This document shows, piece by piece, positions 1-7,569 of a stretch of 31,682 nt of DNA (position 1 is the stretch's first letter; every line of letters starts with the position of its first letter). A program made the position numbers and the translations under genes. The stretch is from Chara braunii (Eukaryota; Streptophyta; Charophyceae; Charales; Characeae). The notes under the pieces are model-generated. The model searched no databases. It saw only the letters and a program-made list of their open reading frames with translations, and was not told where the DNA came from. Location: positions 1,262,679-1,294,360 of the forward strand of contig BFEA01000095.1 in the NCBI GenBank assembly GCA_003427395.1. Reading direction: 5' to 3'.

Positions 1-132
1 CCAGAACGCTGAGTCCCTGAGTCCCTGAGGCCAGAGGCCTAGGGGTCCAATCCCTGGCTCTCCGTTCCACGTGCTATGTGCAGACTGAGGGGGTGCACCC
101 CCCCTACCCCCTCAGGATGGCAAAACCAAACT

Positions 133-1119
133 GAGTGGAAACGCTTGCCACGTCATTTGTCAGCGTTTTCTGAAGCTTTGCCGCAAACAAGGGGGGTCTC
201 ACAAATCTTCCTCCAAAGCCTTGCCGCAAAGTAGAGGAGTCCACCCCTCTAAAACCGTAAAAGTAACAGAAAAGGAGGGACGGACGGGACGGCCCCGGAT
301 GCATGGGAAGAGGCGGCGTTTTTTTTTGGGTGTGGACGGAGAAGGGCTGTCCCACAAAAAAGAGCTCCCACAAAAACTGTGCCTTGTTTTTTTTTTTTTT
401 TTTTTAAGGGCAATGGCCTTGAGGTATTATCATCCGACTAACCTGCCCAGGTAAATTCAATCTTGTGTCTATTCTGACAACGGTGGCCTTTTCAGCCCAG
501 GGTGGCCTGATAGCCTTACGGTGGCCTGATAGCCTTCAGGGATCCCCCACTGGGGGGCACCGGCCAGGGGACAGCCGGTAGCAGAGGGACCGAGCATCAT
601 CTGAGTGGCCAGTCGCTGTGCCTCCCTGAGTACCCCTCCCCCTATGAACATCAGCAGAGACTGCTTTTCAATGCCAATTGGGGGGACCAACGGGCTATAT
701 CTAGGTGGCGGGCGCCAAGCATGCCCAGGAAGGTACATGAGGCCAATGGGAATTTGAACCCAAGCCCTCCTGAATGCCACTTTATCAACTGAGCTAGGCC
801 GCTGGAGAGGGCACGGGTCCATTTCTTTTCCAAAATGCCGCAATCTTTTTCGTGTGCTCCCCAAGGCACACAACACTTTTCAAATTCAAAAAAAGAAAAA
901 AAAAAAAAGAAAAAAAAAAAAAAAAGGCACACAACATCAATGTTTCCACAACGCAGCGTGATGCCGCCTGGCTGGCGGAGCAGCTCCCTATATCTGCGGA
1001 ACCGGTGGACCCCACTGCTTTTCGGCAAAGCTTTGGAAGACGAAGAAGATTTGTGAGACCCCACTGCTCTGCGGCAAAGCTTTGGAAAACGCTGACAAAT
1101 GACGTGGCAAGCTTCCACC
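133..1119. mobile_element. Foldback/TIR DNA element with long inverted ends
   Basis: Bases 133-247 and the reverse complement of 1000-1119 are the same diverged sequence. Both carry the run TTGCCACGTCATTTGTCAGC, then GCTTTGCCGCA, then GGGGTCTCACAAATCTTC, and a second GCTTTGCCG-like box. The inverted ends are about 115 bp, unusually long for a MITE and more like a foldback or Mutator-like element. No transposase frame is visible between them. A SINE (387-803) and an A-rich tract (886-925) sit inside, so the element is older than the SINE insertion. Its right end lies about 80 bp upstream of the TATA-like box of the first DUF4360 gene. The exact outer ends and target-site duplication are not resolved. 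Confidence 0.7.
387..803 (-). mobile_element. tRNA-derived SINE, long form (copy 1)
   Basis: Read on the minus strand, this starts with a tRNA-like head containing an A box (TAGCTCAGTTGA at 796-785) and a B box (GGTTCAAATTCCC at 760-748), spaced as in a tRNA gene. Next comes a unique body of about 340 bp, the tail GATGATAATACCTCAAGG and a 19-base A tail (plus-strand T run 387-405). This is the standard layout of a Pol III SINE. The head and body match the copy at 20207-20592; head and tail match the shorter copy at 19956-20128. A 19-bp unit (GGTGGCCTGATAGCCTTAC) is tandemly repeated at 501-538. The minus-strand open frames over this stretch are not genes. Confidence 0.85.
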
Positions 1120-1198
1120 AGGCAGTGGGATCCACCTCTCCTTTCTACTTACCGTAAGAATTGTGGGGTCAGAGTCATCAGACCCTTCGAGCTGCTGT

Positions 1199-1206
1199 GC
1201 ATAAAG
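1199..1206 (+). promoter_or_regulatory. TATA-like box of DUF4360 gene copy 1
   Basis: GCATAAAG lies about 295 bp upstream of the DUF4360 start codon. The clear TATA boxes of the two homologous copies lie 243 and about 260 bp upstream of their starts (TATAAAA at 21068 and 30116). The match to TATAAAA is imperfect, so the call rests partly on position. Confidence 0.35.
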
Positions 1207-1497
1207 GCACGAACAGCGGGGCTGGAATGCAGAGCGGGTGATTCAGAGGTTGCTAACGCAGAGTGTGTCACCAATTCGTAGCCGAGATAGGAAGAGTAGG
1301 AAGGGGGCTTTTTTTTTAGGCACGCTGCCCGTGGAGAGGAGAGAGAGCACGGCTACACTTGCACGCCGGCACTCACTCGAGAGGGTAGCCTTCGTAGATG
1401 TGGAGGTGGTTGTAGAGGTTGCTGAAGAATTTGAAAACGAAGACTTCCTGCCGCTTGCCAGTAAGGAAGAAGAAGCTAGACGTCGAAGCTGATCACA

Positions 1498-2133
1498 ATG
1501 GCGCAACGAGGGTTCCCACCAGTCCCCTCCGTTGCCACCATGGCGGCCCTGCTGTTGCTCACATTCCTAACGTCGGCTATCCATGGACAAGCTGCATCCC
1601 CAGAAGCGGGTACGGTCAAGATCTCGGGTTTCCAGTATGCAGGTGATGGCTGCCCGGCAGGGTCTGCGGAGGGGGCAGTATCGGATGACGGACAAGCAAT
1701 CACTATGATGTTCAGCAAGTACACTGCGTCGACAGATGCTGGCTTGGACGGTCTGAGGAAGAAGTGCACGGTGACGGTCAATCTGAGTTATCCGCCAGGT
1801 TTCCGCTTCCACTTGGGGACGGTCACTATGCGCGGATACGCCAAGCTGGACGCGGGCACGAACGGGACCGCTCAGACCAGTTACTATATCTCCGGGCTAC
1901 CAGGGACGGCAAAAGCCAACCGCGTCATCACCGGCAGTTTCAATGATAACTACGAGTTCACGGACCAGTTCGGTGTGCTAGTGTACAGCAAGTGCAACGT
2001 CGTCAGAGACCTCAACCTCAACTCCGAAGTGCGGGTGAATGCTGGGGACCCAGCGAAAAACGCCCTCATGACGGTGGACTCTCAGGATCTCAAGCTAACG
2101 CAGGAGTTCGCCATCATCTGGGAGTCGTGCTAA
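1498..2133 (+). CDS. Secreted DUF4360 family protein (intact copy)
   Basis: This is an intronless 211-codon frame. Seen: an N-terminal hydrophobic stretch (about residues 15-30, MAALLLLTFLTSAIHG) typical of a signal peptide, then a mature domain of about 180 residues. It holds the DUF4360 signatures GDGCP (49-53), RKKC (87-90), SYPPGFRF (97-104), RGYAKLD (112-118), YYISG (129-133), DLNLNSEVRV (171-180) and a C-terminal WESC. Cysteines 52, 90, 166 and 211 are positioned to form two disulfides. Possible N-glycosylation sites are N95 and N122. Known: DUF4360 proteins are small secreted proteins of fungi, bacteria and some plants, with no established biochemical role. Two starts are plausible: ATG 1498 in plant-like context CACAATGGC, and ATG 1540 (residue 15) in GCCACCATGG. 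The second gives a signal peptide like that of the copy at 21311. Two decayed homologues lie downstream in the same orientation. Confidence 0.9.
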   Translation: MAQRGFPPVPSVATMAALLLLTFLTSAIHGQAASPEAGTVKISGFQYAGDGCPAGSAEGAVSDDGQAITMMFSKYTASTDAGLDGLRKKCTVTVNLSYPPGFRFHLGTVTMRGYAKLDAGTNGTAQTSYYISGLPGTAKANRVITGSFNDNYEFTDQFGVLVYSKCNVVRDLNLNSEVRVNAGDPAKNALMTVDSQDLKLTQEFAIIWESC

Positions 2134-2632
2134 GCTCCGGACGGCGATCCAACATCGTCAGCTTTCCAGCTTGCCAACGGCTAAGTTTGGCCGTAGGCCA
2201 TATTCACACCAGGGAGATCCTTGGCGGAATGTGCATGCGGTGATGGAGTCCCAGTGTGGATATGGCCCTCGAATGGATAGGCGAAGGAATGCCCGGAGGA
2301 CTCAGAAGTATCCCCTCGCTGGCTGGCCCGAGGAACTGCGGAGAAGAGCGTGAGGTTATGGGGGACCAGCACTGAGGGGGAAACAAGAGGTGACAGTGGC
2401 TCCGTAATAGGATGGCCAATGGAATCTGTGTGAAATGACGAGGATCCGTACTGACCATCTGTTTATATCAGGACATCTCTTCTTATCAAAACTCTCTGAT
2501 TGCATTTGTAAGTTTTTGTATTACTGCATAGTCGTAGCTGTGGGAGGTAATCAAGCAGTAGAATGTCCACTGAGTCTACGGACCTTCCGTCAGTGATGCG
2601 GGAGTACGGACGTCCCAGACAGCTTAGACGAA

Positions 2633-2636
<4 letters not shown>
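2134..2636. other. 3' flank of DUF4360 copy 1, no gene seen
   Basis: No credible coding frame is present. An imperfect inverted repeat (GGCCATATTCACACC at 2196-2210 against AGTGTGGATATGGCC at 2253-2267) could form a stem in the 3' UTR. I found no perfect AATAAA; 2502-2530 is T-rich and could hold a plant-type poly(A) region. Confidence 0.4.

Positions 2637-2682
<46 letters not shown>
2637..2682. repeat. (CT)n microsatellite
   Basis: About 23 uninterrupted CT units followed by a C-rich run. It begins 504 bp after the stop codon of DUF4360 copy 1. A much longer (CT)n tract sits a similar distance beyond copy 2. Confidence 0.97.
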
Positions 2683-2685
<3 letters not shown>

Positions 2686-3534
2686 CCTCCCCCTCGGACA
2701 GCTGATGCCGGAGACCACCTTTATCTTTTTCTTCTTGGTGTTGCCGAAATATTGACGTCCGGGAAAAAGAGGAGGGAGTTTTCAATGACTTAGTGGTATC
2801 ATATTGTGTAAGGATTTTGAATTTCGCGGAATGAGATCTTGGTCAAGGTACTGAGCTCGTGTGCTCTAAGGGCGCTGCTTTAATTTGTAACCTTTGTGCT
2901 TTACATGGTTACTCAATCCCTCAGTTTCTGTTTCAAACGAAATCTTATTTGTTGTCATGGGGAAAGACTTACCGACCTCTCGTTTTTCCGTTCTACCTTT
3001 TCTGTGCCCCCATTTTGTGAAGTGGACCCTTTTTTGGTTTGCGCATGTCATCCTGTTAATCCTCTTTGCTTTCCCGCTTGCATCGTCCAGGAACTTCCTT
3101 TGCCAATTTGCTCACTTGCTGAAAATCCCTCTCCTCGTCCAGGCCAACCACCCACCCTCCTGCTTTCCTCCGCCGTCCCCCGCCGCCTCCCGCAACCCCC
3201 CCCTCCACCCGAAGAAGAGTTCAAAATTGCCTTTTGGGAGTCGTCTCTCCCTTCTCCTACATAAGAGTTTGTCGCCATGCTTGATGGATCGTTCACATTG
3301 AGGAGCTGGTTTTCTCTGATCTCGTTTCTGTCTGTTTCATTTGTTGGGCGCGTGTTTTGCAATATTTCCCCCATCTCGTTCGTTTCTCTTTTCCTCGGCA
3401 TTCTTGTCCGTTTTGCTTGTCGCTGGAAAAGACCCATTCACCCACTGGCATGCTTATGGATGAGATTTCACATACCTTGATTCTTCATTTCTCACCGTGG
3501 AGATCGCCACACAAAATTTAATCAACCATTACAG
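2683..3534. other. T/C-rich non-coding stretch
   Basis: Pyrimidine-rich DNA with several short open frames in conflicting phases and none with protein-like composition. The T-rich run ending in TTACAG just before 3535 would fit a 5'-UTR intron for the possible exon that follows. Otherwise nothing is recognised. Confidence 0.3.
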
Positions 3535-3674
3535 ATATGACGAATCAAGGCAACCAGGACGGTCCCACTGCCGCTGTCTCCAAGCTGCCAGAGTGCCATT
3601 TGATCCTGACCGTTGATCTCGCTGATTTCCAGGTCGTAGTCGGCAATCAGCACAGCGGCTTCGGTAGCATACAT
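3535..3674 (+). CDS. Candidate first coding exon, unknown protein
   Basis: A possible acceptor (CCATTACAG) is followed by ATG at 3537 and a 46-codon frame with ordinary composition, including PECHLILTVDLADFQVVV and ending near GFGSIH. It is followed at 3675 by a textbook plant donor, GTAAGT. Downstream exons could not be identified with confidence, and I recognise no domain. It could be a real first exon, an exon remnant or chance. The frame stays open to 3806 without splicing, giving 89 codons. Confidence 0.25.
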
Positions 3675-3680
3675 GTAAGT

Positions 3681-4369
3681 TTCCATTTCACAAGAGAGGA
3701 CAGCAGTCGGAGCTGGAACCTGAGTAACTGTTGTGGAGATGATAGATCACGCATCGGGCGATGGGTCTTGCGGAAAGTCTCTCTCGCAATCCAGGTGATT
3801 AATTAAAACGAGACTATGTGTCGAGATCTCCCAGTGGGCGCTTTCCACCAATGATCCCCTTTTTGTTCATGCTGATATCATAGACGGCACGTGACGTCGC
3901 CCCTGGCTGGGATTGCAACTCTTATGCACTCCGGGAAAGCATGAATTGTGCACACAGACGGCTGCGAACGCGAAATCCAACAAATCAGGAGCTCGAGAAA
4001 CGGCAGCAAGATCCCACAGGTTTGTGGGATGGACCATTTCTCGAGCCCCGGTCGTTCAGATCCGTCCAGTCTGGAAATCTCGTGGTCGTACTTTGGCCGC
4101 TTCGACAAATGCTCGAGAACTAGGTGATCACGCTCCCAGTGAGTGGGACTTGGTTCCAGGGATGACTCTAGTGGTCCTTTGATCTGTTTCGTTTGTTGCG
4201 TCTCAATCAAGAGTTTTTTTCGTCATTATAGAAAGGAAAAAAGAAGAAGTATAAGAACAAGGAAAACCAGAAAAGAAGAAACGAGAGTAAACTGCATCCC
4301 CTGTTGACGAGCTGGTTTGGGTTGATGATCTCCCCACAATTTTTGCTCTACTCCAAAGCTATGTATCAC
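3681..4369. other. Non-coding stretch, nothing recognised
   Basis: Mixed-composition DNA. Open frames on both strands overlap each other and none shows domain-like sequence. A (GAA)-rich patch occurs at 4235-4290. Confidence 0.3.
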
Positions 4370-4855
4370 CTGCGGCCGCCAGGTCAATCTCGGAGTGCGG
4401 TCGGGATCACGGCCGCAGCCCCTCTGGCGGCGGTTGGCTGCGGCCACGACTTTCAGGATTTTTTTTAGGGTTCAAAACATTCAAAAAAATAATAATAAAA
4501 AATCTAATGTTGTAGATGGTTTTGAGATCCACGTTGCGTTTTTTTTTTGTTTTTTTTTTTTGACTTCGGCTTTGAATTATACAAATTCAAAAACTAATCT
4601 TCGCAAAATCTGTTTATTTTATTTGTTTTGGTAAGAAAAACTATGGAACTTATTTGTTTTTATATTTCAAATTTGGTAAAGTTTTTGGATATGACGATAA
4701 GGCAAAAGTTGTCAAGTTTATTTTTCTGCATAACATATTGTTTTTCCAGAATTGATTGATTTTTATTTTTTTTTTCGCCTGGCCGCCGCCTCAGCGGCTT
4801 CATAGCTCCCAAGGGCCAAGGCTGCTGCTTGGCTAGCACAGCGAACGGATTAATC
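4370..4855 (+). mobile_element. hAT-like non-autonomous element (GCGGCCGC-type arms)
   Basis: It has the same architecture as the well-bounded elements at 26744 and 29299. A GC-rich arm (4371-4450, with GCGGCCGCCAGG and GGCCGCAGCCCC) is followed by an AT-rich middle and a second GC-rich arm (4778-4845, CGCCTGGCCGCCGCC). The conserved family core GGCAAAAGTTGT is at 4701-4712, followed by CTGCATAACATATT. CTTGGGAGCTATG (reverse of the right arm) and CTCCAAAGCTATG (left) may be degenerate terminal repeats. No 8-bp target-site duplication could be fixed, so the ends are approximate. Confidence 0.5.
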
Positions 4856-5243
4856 AACGGTTAGGATCGGACATTGCGTCCGGTGTCCGCTTAACGCAAA
4901 GCTTTTTTTCACTGCTCTTCCCCCTAAGTTTCTTCTTGCTTGTCCTGGATCAGGATGTTCACAAAAGGAAAGGATTGCTCTTGATTGCACAAACGATGCT
5001 CCTGCATCAACCTACACACAGAAAGACAAATCCAAATTACGGAAATCCAAATTACACGGCTAGAAGTCGTGAGTGCGCTAACAATACAGCTTGACTACAT
5101 CTGCCCTCTCCCAGCATGCAGATTCGAATCATGCATAATTCCTGTGTTGGCATCACAAAGTTCAGCACAAGGTTCGAGCCAAACCAGATTCAAAATATGC
5201 TTGATTAATCAACGGTTAGGATCCGATTCGGACATCGCGTTCC
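4848..5243. repeat. Direct repeat pair
   Basis: GATTAATCAACGGTTAGGAT occurs at 4848-4867 and again at 5203-5222. In each case it is followed by a diverged CGGACATYGCGT motif (to 4881 and 5243). The 320 bp between contains no gene. The copies may be leftover ends of one insertion or a local duplication. Confidence 0.7.
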
Positions 5244-5550
5244 TTGATCATGTGTTCGAGAACCCAACCAGAAGAATAAGCCAAGCACTTATTTTTTTGG
5301 AACGAGTACAAACGCAGCAGGTTTTGAATTTGCAAGGCAAAAAAAAGCAGGTGCCTTCCTCTTTGGTTGTTTTCGTTTTTTTCTTTTTTTGGTTGTTTTC
5401 TTAGGGCATAGGGGCTCGCCACACAGCCTTTCAAACGAAGGCCTTTTCCGAAAGGTGTCAGACGTTTTTGAAAGGATGCTCGTGGAAAGGAACCCCCCGC
5501 CTCGCCACACATACTTTCTAAACACAGAGGCCTTTCTATATGCACATAAT

Positions 5551-5688
5551 GGGCGGGCTCCACCGCTCTCGACGCGTGTAAAACAAGAGCGCGTGTAAAA
5601 CAAGAGCGCGTGTAAAACAAGAGTGTGAATCTTTGGCTAGAACACGGAAAGATACACCACCATAATTAAGAGTAGTGGAGCCAGGGCC
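5551..5688. mobile_element. Short MITE (121-138 bp family), copy 1
   Basis: The left end GGGCGGGCTCCACCGCTC pairs with the reversed right end GGCCCTGGCTCCACTACTC. The internal motif GGCTAGAACACGGAAAGATA is shared with 12330-12451 and 31335-31455. This copy is longer because a 17-bp stretch is triplicated (5574-5624). Confidence 0.7.
5574..5624. repeat. 17-bp tandem repeat, three copies
   Basis: GCGTGTAAAACAAGAGC is repeated exactly at 5574-5590 and 5591-5607, then with one final change at 5608-5624. The unit matches the single subterminal segment of the related MITEs (GTGCAAAACGAGAGT near 12355), so it is an expansion within the element. Confidence 0.95.
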
Positions 5689-6252
5689 TCGTAATAGCCC
5701 CTTTTTATTCCTTGTTTTTTTTGCCAATCAGCCGTTTCGAGTGGGCCTTTTGACAAAACCAGTCGGGGTCTTTTGAGGAAACGCTCGTGACAGGCGGGAG
5801 GATCTCATCTCTTTGAAATGACTTTTGACGCCGGCCAATCTGACACCTTTCAAAACTTTTTCGAAAGAACTTTCCGAAAGCCTGTATGGCGAGCCCCATA
5901 TGCACACCGCGTCCCATATTCCCAAAATCACTAAAAAAGACTCCGACTGCCGGTCATATAGGGCCTTGCTGCACTACTGTCCACTGTACAAAATTGTGGA
6001 CAGTTCGTGGACAGCTATGGGAGTGTACACAAATTGTGGAAAAGCGGCATCCACTTGCTGTACACTATACAACTCCGGAATTCGAGAGTTCGCTACGAGA
6101 CACCGGCGCAGCAGTACAAGACAGCCTCGACAGCTGGGAGTGCAGGGTGGGAGTGTACAAAAGGCTGTCCAGGCTCCAGGCTCGCTGTCCAAAACGGCGG
6201 AGCGTCGTGGGTTCCTAGGGGAACCGTCCACGAAACGACTTGTGCAGGCTGG

Positions 6253-6384
6253 GAGTGTACAAAAGGCTGGGAGTGTACAAAAGTGGACAGTCGATTTTCT
6301 CCGCTATGTGACCGATGTGAGTGTACAAAAGGCTGGGAGTGTACAAAAATGGACAGTCGATTTTCTCCGCTATGTGACCGATGT
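6253..6384. repeat. 66-bp tandem duplication
   Basis: Two adjacent 66-bp units (6253-6318, 6319-6384) differ by a single G/A. Each contains GAGTGTACAAAA twice, then a shared segment with TGGACAGTCG and CTATGTGACCGATGT. In one frame it encodes the repeated peptide VDFLRYVTDV, but this is within a transposon and not evidence for a gene. Confidence 0.95.
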
Positions 6385-6429
6385 CTGAAAACTGCGCAAG
6401 GAATTCCGCACATGGTTCGTGGACAGTAA

Positions 6430-6825
6430 GGGCCTCGCCACACTACTCCCAACTTTGAAAAAATTTTGGGAGTGCTCCCGGAAGTGAAAACCCACTCGGA
6501 AGTGCCTTTCACCACACTACTCTCTCCGCCCGGCCGCACTCCAAGTCTGAAAATGTCATTTGCCACATGTGGACACGCTCAGTGTGAAGCAGTCTGGCAG
6601 AAGTTGTTTGTTTCTTCCAGCTCCACTCCCAAATCTGGGATGAAACTCGGAGGTGCGAAGGAGGTCTCTCAAAAAGGCAGCTTTGCAGGCGGTGAGTTCG
6701 GGAGTGCTCTCAGGAGCCACATTCTGACAGCTCCCGAATTCAATCTGACAGGTTGAATTCGGGAGCTGGTGTGGGGATGCTGCGCTCCCGAAAATGGCCA
6801 AGTCGGAAGTAGTGTGGCGAGGCCC
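6430..6825. mobile_element. Inner GGGCC-ended MITE with TAA target duplication
   Basis: The left end GGGCCTCGCCACACTACTCC and reversed right end GGGCCTCGCCACACTACTTC are nearly identical. TAA directly flanks both ends (6427-6429 and 6826-6828). A 3-bp TAA duplication with GG-starting repeats is the PIF/Harbinger signature. At 396 bp and without a transposase, it is a non-autonomous derivative nested in the 5961-6885 element. Confidence 0.85.
6728..6768. repeat. Perfect 16-bp hairpin
   Basis: CAGCTCCCGAATTCAA (6728-6743) and its exact reverse complement (6753-6768) surround a 9-base loop. It lies inside the MITE at 6430-6825, so it is probably part of that element's subterminal structure. Confidence 0.9.
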
Positions 6826-7107
6826 TAAGTGGAGCGGTGCCCGACTTTCCATTTTTTTACAGTGGACAGTAGTGGAGCGAGGCCCTATGGGTTCCCAGAT
6901 CCCCAATCGCGATATTCATGTGGGCATGGGACTTTGCGGTCACCTCTGGAGGTGACAGCAGATGCCTATTTAATTTTTCAAGTTTTCTTTGAAAAAACTG
7001 GCCAAAATTCTTTCACAAAAGTTCATGCAAGATTCGGGCGTGAAGATTTGCCGAAGGCAAATAAAAAAATGCTAACAAAAAACACGAAATCTGCACAGTT
7101 TAGCCGT

Positions 7108-7221
7108 GGCCCTGTGTGACCAGAGAAGCACCAAATCCCCATTTCTCCACAAGGCAACAAACTTGTCCTATAAGTAATAGTAAAGCAGTGTGACCACTGG
7201 CATGCCTGAAACCACAAATCC
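7108..7221 (+). repeat. Dispersed repeat, copy 1
   Basis: This segment is clearly related to 27861-27976. Shared runs include TGTGACCAG, CACCAAAT or GACCAAAT, CTTGTCCTAT, AGTAAT and GCATGCCTGAAA or GCGTGCCTAAAA. The two are 20 kb apart in the same orientation. It does not encode a recognisable protein and is likely a fragment of a longer transposon. Confidence 0.75.
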
Positions 7222-7439
7222 CGGGGCCAAGTCCCACTAGCATGGGTTCGGGATTGATTACTAGACAAGTGTGGCTGTGACGCCCAACCTCACGCCCTGC
7301 GCGACTTCCCGATCGGAGTGGGATGGGGCCCCGGAAGTGCGAAAAATAGGGGTGTGCCAAGGATTTTATGAAAGTGGGGGTGGAGTCTCAGGTCAGAACT
7401 GAGATCCCCTATGGCAAGCTCTAGGGGTATTTATGCAAG

Positions 7440-7568
7440 ATGGTAAGCGCAGATAACATCGGGCTTTCAGACCTCGGAGGATGGATCACCATCCTCGCGG
7501 ATTTCATCGTCTGGGTGGGTCCCGTATTTGGTGCACCCGCGGGACGCTGTGGCCGTCGCACTGTCTGA
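7440..7568 (+). CDS. Possible 42-residue small protein
   Basis: An ATG-initiated frame of 42 codons encodes an acidic start and a hydrophobic middle (GGWITILADFIVWVGPVFG) that could form an amphipathic or membrane segment, then a Cys/Arg-rich end. The G+C-rich DNA here differs from its surroundings. I recognise no family, and frames this short are expected by chance. Confidence 0.12.
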   Translation: MVSADNIGLSDLGGWITILADFIVWVGPVFGAPAGRCGRRTV

Positions 7569-7569
7569 G

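Larger units (their letters stand above)
5411..5897. mobile_element. MITE with GGGGCTCGCC termini
   Basis: The left end (GGGGCTCGCCACACAGCC) and the reversed right end (GGGGCTCGCCATACAGGC) match. Imperfect similarity extends inward for about 60 bp and includes GAAAGGTGTCAGA on both sides. The element is flanked by ATA on both sides (5408-5410 and 5898-5900), consistent with a 3-bp target duplication and a PIF/Harbinger-like origin. A smaller MITE (5551-5688) is nested inside. No transposase frame is visible. Confidence 0.75.
5961..6885. mobile_element. Outer GGGCC-ended DNA element
   Basis: The left end reads GGGCCTTGCTGCACTACTGT and the reversed right end GGGCCTCGCTCCACTACTGT; both continue CCACTGTA, giving about 28 bp of terminal inverted repeat. 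TA flanks both ends. The left interior is rich in the word GAGTGTACAAAA (a likely subterminal transposase-binding word) and holds a 66-bp tandem duplication. A second element, 6430-6825, is inserted in the right part. Open frames across 5825-6429 are repeat translations rather than a transposase. Confidence 0.8.

Noticed and set aside
5574-5624. CRISPR-like short regular repeats
   Set aside because: The units are directly adjacent with no spacers and lie in a MITE of a eukaryotic genome.
5825-6429. 187- and 140-codon frames with repeated VDFLRYVTDV peptide
   Set aside because: The repetition is the 66-bp DNA duplication inside a TIR element; the reading frames have no domain and cross element boundaries.
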